Positions 24,712 through 31,884 of a stretch of 64,000 bases of DNA are shown one piece after another. Numbering within the stretch: position 1 is the first letter of the stretch; each line of letters starts with the position of its first letter. Origin of the DNA: ATX-6F1 sp943369485 (GTDB lineage Bacteria > Cyanobacteriota > Cyanobacteriia > PCC-6307 > Cyanobiaceae); NCBI GenBank assembly GCA_943369485.1, contig CALRNH020000004.1, positions 130,027 through 194,026 on the forward strand, read 5' to 3'. The translations under genes and the position numbers were made by a program. A model generated the notes under the pieces. It worked only from the letters and a program-made list of their open reading frames with translations. It made no database searches and was not told the origin of the DNA.

Positions 24712-27120
24712 TCATGCCTCCCGTTTGGCGTAGGTAGGGATATTGGCTGGACCCTCTGAGCGAGCAAGCAATTTTTTCTGGACCAGCCCTGCCAGGGTCC
24801 GAGATAGGCCCTTCGCATCGCTCGAATCCTTCACCCATGGCCTGTCCGGGTGAAGGACAGCCCATACCCGGGCGGTGGTGAGCGGTTCGGCGCTGGCCTC
24901 GACGGCCTCAAGTGCAGCCTGCTGACCAGGGCTGAGCTTCTCGCGGGTGTACTGGGCTGTTGTGGCTGTCCGGTGCTCGGCGTAGTCGCAGACGTGGCGC
25001 CAGCTCCACCCGTCTTCCTCGAGCTGGATCACAACATCGATGAACTCACCACCTCGGCCTTCGGTGACCAGGCGGCGTCGGGGATCTTTCGGGTTGGCCT
25101 GATCGATGAGGGTCAGCACCGCCACCTGCGAAGCATTGGCACGGATGGCACCGCTGCCTCGAAGGGCTCCACCGTTGACGATCCCGGCCCGCCCTGCGCT
25201 TTTCCCGTTGTGGTGAATCACCAGCGGGGTACAGCGGCTGACGATGCAGGCGCGTTCGATGTCACTAAGAACCTCTGCAGCCTCCCGTGAGTTCTCATCA
25301 ATGCCGAGTTTTTCGCTCACCTTGGCGAACGAGTCGATAAACACCAGCGAACCGGGATGATCGGCGCACAGTTGCCGCAGCTCGGCGATCCCTTCGGTCG
25401 TGGCTACCCACGGATTCTGCGAATCCCACAGCCGAACAATCCGATGGTCGAGGGTGTTCCCCTGCACCAGGCCGACGGCCTTGAGCTGCTTCTTCCACAG
25501 CCGAACCGGCTGATCCGGGCCAACGATGATGACCGTCGGTGGGCGGCCAGTGATGTCGCAGCCGATGAACTGCTGGCAGCCGTGCAGCAGGTTGGCGATC
25601 AGGGCCACTGTCAGAAGAGTCTTTCCGGCCTTCGGATCGGCACCGATGATGTTCAGCGCACCGGCGAGGATCAGGGCCTCAACGATCCATTGCTCAGCGT
25701 CGTCGGGCAGCTCACAGCCACCGACAAAAGGCTTCGATTCGATGCCATCGCGGCGGATGATGGCCTCGCCGATCTCCCTCCTGTAGAGGTCGTCGCGGGG
25801 CTGAACAGATAGGTAGCCCTCGACCTCGACCAGCTCTCGCAGGCGGTGGAGATACTGCGGGCGGCTGAAGTTGAGATTCTCGGCGACAACCACATCGGCG
25901 TTGATGCGGATTCGATCGAGGTCCGTTTCCTCCAGCTGCTGGGCCTGAGATCCGCCCCCATCAGCCGGCCGCCGGGAATCCGTGCCGCTGCCGTTCGGTG
26001 CCACACCCGTAGCCCCCTGCTGCTGACGGCGGCGGTGAAACGCCAGCCGTTCCTCAAGCTTGTCATCTGAGGTGCTGGGGGTGGGGTTCCTCTTCTGCGC
26101 CCCCTCGAACCTGCCCCAAGCGGCCTGGTGGTCAAAGCCGCGGCCATAGTTGGCGGCGGATTGGCTGACGTAAGCCTCGAACAGATCCCGCGCCGATGGT
26201 TCAGGCGTGACGCCCTTGGCCAGGAGCCAGTCCTCGGTGCCCACCAGATCCAGCGAAAGCTCCATGCCTTCATCGTTGTTGAGCCCCTCTGCACTGCCCC
26301 GCTGGATCAGATCCTTGTGCTCCCTGGTGATGAACTCCTCCAGCGGCACCCCTATGCCCCCAGGAGAGCCTCCAGGCGGATCGGCTGGCTCTGAGGACGC
26401 CTTGCCCTTGGGTGTGGCTTCGGCATGCTCTGGGGGAAAGCAGGCCAGGATCTGCTCACGGGTGTATCGAGCCTCGGTGCCGCCGATGATCTCCACCAGG
26501 GCAAGAGGTTTCTGATCGGGGCCCATGTAGAAGCAACCCGGCAAGCGCATAACCCGCGACGGATCATGGATCGACGGATCGCTGCCCAGGAGAGCAATAA
26601 GCCGTTTCTGATCTTGCTGCCATTGCTTTGGATCCTCGAATGGTCGATCAAGCAGCCAATAGAAATGCAGTGAGCCTCCACCCGTTTGCACCACTAAAGA
26701 CGGTTCGGGTAGACCAGAGTCATTGACGATTCTGAATTGCTCTTTTTTGCTGATTCCATCGAATTCCGCGAAGTAGGCAACGCAGGAAGTGATTGAGGCT
26801 GCTTTGTCGCCCCCGTTGTTAATGGCCACATAGATACCCAGGCCATCACGTTGGTGCTTTTCGGCCTCGCTTCTATCCCACTGGAACTTGCGGGCGCCGA
26901 GGCGCTTTTTCACGTGTGGATCTGTTCTCTTGTGAGGGAAGGCCCGGAGGCGTGCATCTTCGTTCTTGCCCAACAGAGCAAGGAATCGTTCTGCCTGCCC
27001 CCAGTCAAAACGGGCACCCTGAGGCAGAATGGAAGCTGCCTGTGCATCTCCGATCCGCTCCCTTGCCGGACCTTGGCCTCCTTGGGGTGCTACCCAGGAG
27101 GCTTTTTCATTGCTGTGCAT
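24712..27120 (-). CDS. primase-helicase replication protein (archaeo-eukaryotic-type primase plus RepA-like ATPase)
   Basis: From ATG 27120 (MHSNEKASWV) 802 residues. The N-terminal half looks like a primase/RepB-type domain: GIYVAINNGGDK, CVAYFAEFDG with acidic metal ligands, VVQTGGGSLHFYWLL and DPSRVMRLPG. The middle is a variable linker. The C-terminal half is a RecA-fold AAA_25/RepA-type helicase with Walker A IIGADPKAGKTLL, Walker B SLVFIDSFAKV and a HHNGKSAGRAG motif. A winged-helix-like end follows (PLTTARVWAVLHPD). Such fusions drive replication of plasmids, phage satellites and other integrated elements. The RHH gene ends 10 bp upstream and the iterons lie just downstream. Confidence 0.8.
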   Translation of the reverse strand: MHSNEKASWVAPQGGQGPARERIGDAQAASILPQGARFDWGQAERFLALLGKNEDARLRAFPHKRTDPHVKKRLGARKFQWDRSEAEKHQRDGLGIYVAINNGGDKAASITSCVAYFAEFDGISKKEQFRIVNDSGLPEPSLVVQTGGGSLHFYWLLDRPFEDPKQWQQDQKRLIALLGSDPSIHDPSRVMRLPGCFYMGPDQKPLALVEIIGGTEARYTREQILACFPPEHAEATPKGKASSEPADPPGGSPGGIGVPLEEFITREHKDLIQRGSAEGLNNDEGMELSLDLVGTEDWLLAKGVTPEPSARDLFEAYVSQSAANYGRGFDHQAAWGRFEGAQKRNPTPSTSDDKLEERLAFHRRRQQQGATGVAPNGSGTDSRRPADGGGSQAQQLEETDLDRIRINADVVVAENLNFSRPQYLHRLRELVEVEGYLSVQPRDDLYRREIGEAIIRRDGIESKPFVGGCELPDDAEQWIVEALILAGALNIIGADPKAGKTLLTVALIANLLHGCQQFIGCDITGRPPTVIIVGPDQPVRLWKKQLKAVGLVQGNTLDHRIVRLWDSQNPWVATTEGIAELRQLCADHPGSLVFIDSFAKVSEKLGIDENSREAAEVLSDIERACIVSRCTPLVIHHNGKSAGRAGIVNGGALRGSGAIRANASQVAVLTLIDQANPKDPRRRLVTEGRGGEFIDVVIQLEEDGWSWRHVCDYAEHRTATTAQYTREKLSPGQQAALEAVEASAEPLTTARVWAVLHPDRPWVKDSSDAKGLSRTLAGLVQKKLLARSEGPANIPTYAKREA

Positions 27121-27130
27121 CTGCCTGCCC

Positions 27131-27382
27131 TCAGCTCGCGAGGGTGGGCGGACGCCCTGCCCGCCGCGTTGGCCTCGGCAGGCTCCGAATGCTCTTGCCA
27201 ATCGAAACAAGCTGATCGGGAAGATCAGTGCCGATTTCATCAACAGCGACGTTCTGGGCGTAATGCTCGACCGCTCGACGTGCAAGAGCGGCAGTAGAAA
27301 TGCCCAGCTCTAAAGCCAAACGATCAACAAGTTGGGCGTAGGCCGGAGGGACGCGGAAACTAATTAAAGAAGTCGCGTTCAT
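27131..27382 (-). CDS. ribbon-helix-helix regulator
   Basis: From ATG 27382 (MNATSLISFRV) this is 83 residues. The beginning SLISFRVPPAYAQLVDRLAL is a short beta strand followed by a helix, and ELGISTAALARRAVEHYAQ gives the second helix, the pattern of CopG/Arc-like ribbon-helix-helix DNA-binding proteins. The frame is open upstream to 27442, but that would cross the palindromic operator at 27425-27465. It is directly upstream of the primase-helicase gene, so copy-number control or autoregulation is a reasonable guess. It is also a candidate directionality factor. Confidence 0.6.
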   Translation of the reverse strand: MNATSLISFRVPPAYAQLVDRLALELGISTAALARRAVEHYAQNVAVDEIGTDLPDQLVSIGKSIRSLPRPTRRAGRPPTLAS

Positions 27383-27424
27383 TCCACCGACCGCAATCAT
27401 GGAGTGTTCCATGCGGCGTTTTGA

Positions 27425-27465
27425 TAAAGGGTGGATGAACACGTATTGGTTGGATGCACCCTTTA
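27425..27465. promoter_or_regulatory. 9-bp perfect inverted repeat in divergent promoter region
   Basis: TAAAGGGTG at 27425-27433 and CACCCTTTA at 27457-27465, separated by 23 bases, each followed or preceded by a GGATG copy. It lies between the leftward RHH/primase genes and the rightward gene at 27570. The RHH protein or another element regulator may bind here. Confidence 0.5.
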
Positions 27466-27569
27466 ACCGCGTGGTCGGTAGGGGTCAGAGTTCAGGCCAC
27501 TCGGAAGGGACCTTCACTTGCGAACTATCTTATCTGGCGGTTAGATTGCCTGTCAACAGCGACCCCGCC

Positions 27570-28211
27570 ATGACGCAATCCTCAACCGCTCCGAGACGGA
27601 GGCAGTTCTATGTCGCTGATCCCAACCCACTTGGCAGGCATCGATCACGCATCCGATCTTCTATTGATGGCTGGCCAACAGAGAGCGCAGGAGATAAACA
27701 TCTTCTTCTAAAGACGCCAGCCTCGGAATCACTAAGAACCCGTGACAGACTTGAGATGTACCTAGGGAGTGTGAAGAGCAGACCAGAGACACCTCTTAGC
27801 ACTGTGGAACAGTCAGTTATCAGACGGCGAAACAATGTTGCACGGACTTCGGTTGAGGCTTACAGGAATGAGAAGGAATGGGCAGACGGCCTAGAGGCCA
27901 CGCTTATCAATAGAAACGGCCTCGGCGACCTGGCTATTGCTTGCAAGACCGGCAATGAGCGAGATCTTGTGCAGTGCCTCTTGCAAGGCATGCTGGCAGC
28001 GCATGAAGATGACTTTGATTTGCTTGGCTTGAAGCTCCCTCAAGCTGCTGTCTTCCTTATTGAAGATCTTGTTATTCAACAGTACCGAGAACTCTTTGTA
28101 GCTCCTGGGATAAACCCAGCTACAGCGTCACGCGAACAGCTTGAGATCGTGCTTCATGCTCCCAGAGTCGGCCTGCACCTTGTCCCCTTCCCATTCGGTT
28201 TGCCTGCCTAA
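27570..28211 (+). CDS. unknown soluble protein, element cargo
   Basis: From ATG 27570 (MTQSSTAPRR) 213 residues. Arg-rich N-terminus, then predicted helices (LRTRDRLEMYLGSV, VEQSVIRRRNN) and a hydrophobic C-terminal part (LLGLKLPQAAVFLIEDLVIQ). No signal peptide, membrane span or known family. It is transcribed away from the RHH/primase operon across the palindrome at 27425-27465. Its 3' end overlaps the 3' end of the SF2 helicase gene by 84 bp, tail to tail. Confidence 0.5.
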   Translation: MTQSSTAPRRRQFYVADPNPLGRHRSRIRSSIDGWPTESAGDKHLLLKTPASESLRTRDRLEMYLGSVKSRPETPLSTVEQSVIRRRNNVARTSVEAYRNEKEWADGLEATLINRNGLGDLAIACKTGNERDLVQCLLQGMLAAHEDDFDLLGLKLPQAAVFLIEDLVIQQYRELFVAPGINPATASREQLEIVLHAPRVGLHLVPFPFGLPA

Positions 28212-29606
28212 AGCCCTTTTTTGTTTGTCGAATGCCCTGAGTGCCCACTGCCTTCCCCAGCGGAGGGTTTCTGCCGTCTGCTCAAACTCATGCCGAGTCC
28301 TTGGCGTTCGGTTCAGCACACTCAAAACAGCAGCACGCGGGACTCTGCCCTGCCTGTGCATACACAGAATCTGTTGCAGTTGTTCGGCATTACGCATTGC
28401 CCTTTGCAGGGCAGCCTCCCCAGGTGTGATCTTGCGCAACTCAACTTCAGGGTTCTGCTGAGCAACAATCTCGATGCGGCCATTCGTTGATCGTTCGACC
28501 TTGGTTGGCATTCCCTTGGGCGTTGCTGTGGAGCCTGGGTCCAAGCTCCAGGCAATCTCCTCATCCGGCATCGGGAGTTCCCGCCAGCTGGGCCCGTGGT
28601 CGATCAGCAGCGCCCGCTCCTTCCCAGGCGAGGGCCGCAGCACCCGCCCCTGCAGTTGCCGCAGTAGTCGCAGGCTCTTGGTGGGCCGCACCAGCTGCAG
28701 GCAGCCCGCCTCCGGTACGTCCAACCCCTCATCCACCACGGCGCAGGCGCACAGCACCTCCAGCCGTCCGCCCCGGAAATCGGAGAAGATTCGATCCCTC
28801 TCGGTGGTGGCCGTCTCCCCATCAACCGCCTGGGCTGTGATGCCAGCAGAGCGGAACGCCGCGGCCAGCTCTTTGGCGTGGTCCACCGACAGACCCACGC
28901 ACAAGGTCGGCATCCTCTCGGTGTTCAGCTTCTGCCAGGTGCCCACCACGTCCCCAGCGATCCCCACTACCTGCTTTCGCAAGGCCGCCACGTCGTAATC
29001 CCCCCGCACGGTGCGGACCCCCTGCACGTTGATCTGGACATCAGCAGCGAACAGCTCGAACCGGCAGAGGTACCCCTGCTCGATCAACAACCGGGGCGGG
29101 GGCCCCTCAATCAGCTCATCGAACCCCGCAGCCCCCAGGCCGCGGCCATCCGGGCGGATCGGTGTGGCGGTGAAGCCCACCATCAGCCCCGGGGCCAGGG
29201 CCTCCCGTACCCGTTGCCAGCTGGCACTGCCCATGTGGTGGGCCTCATCGGCGATCAGTACCCCGCCCCCCTGCAGCTGGCCCAGCCGTCTGGTCAGGGT
29301 TGGCACCATGGCCACCAGCACATACGCCCCCCAGTCGGGCTTGCTGCCGGCTGTCACCAGTTCGGGTGCTTCCCCGGTGTGGTGCTGGATGGCCCCGGCG
29401 ATCTGCTGGAGGATTTCGCGGCGGTGGCAGATCACCGTCGAACGGCGGCCGGTGGAACGGTTGAGGCGCACCATCTCAGCGATCAGTGCTGTTTTCCCCC
29501 CGCCGGTTGGCAGCACCACCAGCGGCGACCGCTTGGCCTTGAGGGCAGAGCAGGTCTGATCGATCAGCTCCTGCTGGTATTGGCGAAGAGTGAACGCCAC
29601 TGGCAT
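28128..29606 (-). CDS. superfamily 2 DEAH-type helicase
   Basis: A 492-residue helicase of the RecG/UvrB/XPB-like SF2 class. Motif Q/I is FTLRQYQQELIDQTCSAL then VVLPTGGGKTALI; motif II is VLIADEAHHMG; motif III GFTATPIRPDGRG; motifs V and VI VDEGLDVPEAGC and LRQLQGRVLRP. A C-terminal extension of about 130 residues is specific. It starts only 44 bp from the right end of the element and reads inward. Likely roles are in element replication or in displacing host proteins; no nuclease domain is visible, so a restriction-type function is not supported. Confidence 0.88.
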   Translation of the reverse strand: MPVAFTLRQYQQELIDQTCSALKAKRSPLVVLPTGGGKTALIAEMVRLNRSTGRRSTVICHRREILQQIAGAIQHHTGEAPELVTAGSKPDWGAYVLVAMVPTLTRRLGQLQGGGVLIADEAHHMGSASWQRVREALAPGLMVGFTATPIRPDGRGLGAAGFDELIEGPPPRLLIEQGYLCRFELFAADVQINVQGVRTVRGDYDVAALRKQVVGIAGDVVGTWQKLNTERMPTLCVGLSVDHAKELAAAFRSAGITAQAVDGETATTERDRIFSDFRGGRLEVLCACAVVDEGLDVPEAGCLQLVRPTKSLRLLRQLQGRVLRPSPGKERALLIDHGPSWRELPMPDEEIAWSLDPGSTATPKGMPTKVERSTNGRIEIVAQQNPEVELRKITPGEAALQRAMRNAEQLQQILCMHRQGRVPRAAVLSVLNRTPRTRHEFEQTAETLRWGRQWALRAFDKQKRALGRQTEWEGDKVQADSGSMKHDLKLFA

Positions 29607-29630
29607 CTCCGCAAAGAGAGAGAAGACAGC

Positions 29631-29672
29631 GCATTGACAGCTGTCCCCGTATCCGTGGCTCGATGCGCCATT
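29631..29672 (+). other. attR, right junction of the sigma-interrupting element
   Basis: Element sequence ends at 29650; the AT at 29651-29652 is shared with 16725-16726. Host codons resume as Ile-Arg-Gly-Ser-Met-Arg-His-Phe. The left arm 29631-29650 is the inverted counterpart of 16727-16746. A TTGACA hexamer at 29634-29639 lies within this arm and points outward, toward the crossover. Confidence 0.75.
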
Positions 29673-30232
29673 TTCTGCGGGATCGCCACCCGGCCCTGCG
29701 CTGCCCGCGGCGCCTGCGGGAACTGCACCAGCGCGGCCAGCTTCTTCAACAGCAGCGCCTGCACCGGGGTGAACAGCCGCTGGCCGAGGCCGCCCTGGCG
29801 GAAGCGCTGGGATGCAGCGCCGCCCTGTGGCACGAGGCGGTGGCCGTGCATCGAGCCCTGCAGGTGCGCAGCCTCGATGCGCCCGCCACCGGAAGTGGCA
29901 GCGGCGGAAGTGGTGGGGTAAGGGGTTCCGGTGGCGGTGATGCGGAGCCGCTCACCGGGCTCGATCAGCTCGCCTCCGAGGCCGATCCAGGGCTTGGCGC
30001 GCTCGACGGCTGCGCTGAACAGCTGCCCATGAATGCCTCCCAACGGGCCCTGCGCCAACGGCTCGAGCAGATGGATCCCCTACTGCGCCAGCTCCTGGAG
30101 GGGCGGTTGCTCTACGGGGCCAGCTGGCAGGAGCTGGGGGAGACCCTTGGACTCCATGCCCGCATGGCCCGCCGTCGCTTCGAGACCCTGGTCGAGGAGC
30201 TGCGTCAGGAGCTGGAGCCTTTTCGCCCCTGA
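29651..30232 (+). CDS. group 3 sigma-70-family factor, C-terminal fragment
   Basis: 193 codons continue the sigma gene exactly from the second base register left at 16724: IRGSMRHFLRDRHPALRCPR completes region 2.4, then a region 3-like helix stretch follows. Next is an unusual Gly/Ser-rich linker (GSGSGGSGG and RGSGGGDAE), then region 4 with a helix-turn-helix (YGASWQELGETLGLHARMARRR). Without the N-terminal piece there is no natural start; an ATG at 29663 might be used but would give a protein lacking core-binding regions. Joined to 16467-16724 it makes 279 residues, normal for this class. No stop or deletion is seen in either half, so the gene has not decayed. Confidence 0.88.
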   Translation: MRGSMRHFLRDRHPALRCPRRLRELHQRGQLLQQQRLHRGEQPLAEAALAEALGCSAALWHEAVAVHRALQVRSLDAPATGSGSGGSGGVRGSGGGDAEPLTGLDQLASEADPGLGALDGCAEQLPMNASQRALRQRLEQMDPLLRQLLEGRLLYGASWQELGETLGLHARMARRRFETLVEELRQELEPFRP

Positions 30233-30246
30233 GCGACCGCCATAGT

Positions 30247-31011
30247 TCAGGCGATCGCCCACGCCTGGGCCAGGGTGATGGCCAGCAGCGCTGCGATCAG
30301 GGTCTGAAGCGCATTCACCAGTTCGTTGCTGAGCCAGCGCAGGCGCGGTTGGAGCGTGGCGCCGATCAGGCTCTCGATCAAGGTGGCCGCCAGGGCCACG
30401 GCGCTCACCAGGGCGAAGGCCGACGTACCGCTGAGCAGACCCAGACGCTCCATCACCAGCGCCATCAGCAGCGCTCCCACCAGGCTGGCGGCGGTGCCCT
30501 CGAGGCTGATCGCCCCCTCGGTACCAGGGGGCACCGGGCGCAGGTTGGTGATCGAGACGGTGTGGCGGCCCCAGCGTTTGCCGATCTCACTGCCGAAGGT
30601 GTCGGCGAGCTTGGCGGCGAAGCTGGCGGAAAAACCCAGCAGCAGCAGGGGCACCGGGGCCGACGGCAGCACCGTGAGCAGGGCCAGGCTGGCGCCGGTG
30701 GCGGCCGACCCCCAGACGTTTTCAGGGCCGCGGCGACCGCCCCGGGCCTCGGCCAGTCCGGTCGCTTGCTTCTGCTTGAGCCCCAGCCGGGTCACCAGTG
30801 AGCCCAGGGCCAGGTAGAGCACCACGGCCCACCATCCCGCCCAGCCCAGGGAGCCCAGCAGCAGGGTTCCCAGCACCCCGGCATGGACCCAGCCTGATGG
30901 GGTGAGCAGCGGCAGGCGCTGGGCGACGGCGATCAGGGCGCCGTTGAGGGCCAGGGCCCAGATCCAGCCCAAGAGGCCGCCGGGCAGATCCTGGGGGGGG
31001 AGTTCGATCAA
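30247..31011 (-). CDS. DUF92 membrane protein, phytyl-phosphate kinase (VTE6)-like
   Basis: A 254-residue integral membrane protein with about six or seven hydrophobic helices. The DUF92 signature region is visible: PSGWVHAGVLGTLLLGSLGW, then GFSASFAAKLADTFGSEIGK and NLRPVPPGTEGAISLEGTAA. Plant VTE6 and its cyanobacterial homologue phosphorylate phytyl phosphate for tocopherol and phylloquinone synthesis, so this is the likely role. It ends 14 bp from the sigma C-terminal fragment, tail to tail. Confidence 0.85.
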   Translation of the reverse strand: MIELPPQDLPGGLLGWIWALALNGALIAVAQRLPLLTPSGWVHAGVLGTLLLGSLGWAGWWAVVLYLALGSLVTRLGLKQKQATGLAEARGGRRGPENVWGSAATGASLALLTVLPSAPVPLLLLGFSASFAAKLADTFGSEIGKRWGRHTVSITNLRPVPPGTEGAISLEGTAASLVGALLMALVMERLGLLSGTSAFALVSAVALAATLIESLIGATLQPRLRWLSNELVNALQTLIAALLAITLAQAWAIA

Positions 31012-31112
31012 GGCGCCGCCGCGACCCTCACATGTTGCACGGCCTTAAGGACCCCTCTCCAGGGCCATGGCGCGGCGGATAATCGAGCCATTCGCCTTGC
31101 AGGGCTGGGGCC

Positions 31113-31547
31113 ATGGTGTTCAACGTGTTCAAGCGCAAGGGTTTCTTCCTCACCTTTGATGACGCTTCTGCCAAGAAGCCAGCCACCGAGGACCCGGTGG
31201 CACCGGAGCCGGTGACGGTGGCCCCCGCTGCGGAGGTTCCCGTCAAAGCCAAGCAAGCGAAGCAGACCAAGAAGGCCGCCCAGCAGGGCGGCCCCGCCTC
31301 TACGGCTCCAGCCACAGCTATTTCAGCGGCTGAAACCGCTGAGCTCGCCGATGGCACGGTGCTCACCACCAGCGAGGCGATCGCCGCCCAGCTGGCCGCC
31401 GAGCAGGCCAGCCGCCCGGCCCCCAGCCAGGCCACCTTCGCCCCCGCCAACCTCACCCCCGGGGGCGCCCTGCCCCGACGCCGTAAACGCGGTGGCGCCA
31501 ACCTGGCCCCCTTCCGCGCCGTCGCCGCCAGCCTGTTCCGTCCGTAG
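31113..31547 (+). CDS. Ala/Pro/Lys-rich protein, unknown function
   Basis: A 144-residue protein from ATG 31113 (MVFNVFKRKGFFLTFDD). The middle is low-complexity and rich in Ala, Pro, Thr and Lys (AKQAKQTKKAAQQGG), and the end is basic (ALPRRRKRGGANLAPFR). It has no signal peptide or membrane span. The ordered N-terminal FKRKGFFL segment and the coherent codon use suggest a real gene. Function unknown. It is divergent from the DUF92 gene with 101 bp between them. Confidence 0.6.
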   Translation: MVFNVFKRKGFFLTFDDASAKKPATEDPVAPEPVTVAPAAEVPVKAKQAKQTKKAAQQGGPASTAPATAISAAETAELADGTVLTTSEAIAAQLAAEQASRPAPSQATFAPANLTPGGALPRRRKRGGANLAPFRAVAASLFRP

Positions 31548-31884
31548 GGGCCCCCAGGCGCGAAGGCCTGCCCGGCCCAGGGCCGCCTCAGACAGACGGC
31601 CAGCTCCAAGGGCGGCACCCGACGTGGACGGGGCGCTGCCGGTGGCCCCTGTGGCCGAACCCCATGGAGCCCTTTGCCCTGGCGCGGGCCGTGCTACGTC
31701 GTCAGGGCGAAGCCTGTGGAGGCTCGGCTCCCTCGTTCCCCTCACCCGCAGCCACGCCTGTCTGGGGGTCTGGGGCCGTTCGAGTCGCCGTTGCCACCAA
31801 CCACGCTGCTTCTGGTGGCTGCGTTCGCTTGCAGCCCCCACCAGTGGCGTTAAGGTGCCGCCACCCACCACTCCGCAGCCATCC
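31548..31884. other. intergenic region before nrdJ
   Basis: 337 bp with no convincing gene. The nrdJ frame is open through it, but the peptide is Arg/Pro/Ser-rich and unlike the family. I looked for a B12 riboswitch, given the cofactor of the downstream enzyme, and found no B12-box. A hairpin is possible near 31809 (CCACCA with TGGTGG, 13-base loop). Confidence 0.4.

Larger units (their letters stand above)
16725..29650 (+). mobile_element. 12.9-kb serine-recombinase element interrupting a sigma factor gene
   Basis: Bounded by AT dinucleotides at 16725 and 29651; deletion of 16725-29650 rejoins the sigma gene in frame with 279 codons. Contents in order: large serine recombinase, two exported proteins, coiled-coil protein, a palindrome-rich control region, small protein, ArdC, small resolvase, zinc-ribbon protein, J-domain protein, structured RNA, iteron-like repeats, primase-helicase and RHH regulator (leftward), unknown protein (rightward) and SF2 helicase (leftward). 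Parts at 18.7-20.9 kb and 23.4-24.7 kb are clearly richer in A+T than the host, and by eye I find no HIP1 octamer inside. No capsid, portal, relaxase or secretion genes are visible, so it is not a complete prophage or self-transmissible ICE. Confidence 0.88.

Noticed and set aside
16718..29647. TCCC shared by both junctions (16718-16721 and 29644-29647) as an alternative crossover.
   Set aside because: It also keeps the frame but would replace the conserved Tyr of FAVPYIRG with Arg, and it is off-centre from the palindrome, whereas the AT at 16725/29651 is central.
16725..29650. Complete prophage or self-transmissible ICE.
   Set aside because: No terminase, portal, capsid, tail, lysis, relaxase or secretion gene is seen; only replication, recombination, antirestriction and unknown cargo genes are present.
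31351..31884. Upstream extension of the nrdJ frame by 178 codons.
   Set aside because: It overlaps the 31113 gene and reads as Arg/Pro/Ser-rich noise; family-like sequence begins only after GTG 31885.
31548..31884. Possible cobalamin riboswitch before the B12-dependent reductase.
   Set aside because: No B12-box or matching stem arrangement could be found by eye.
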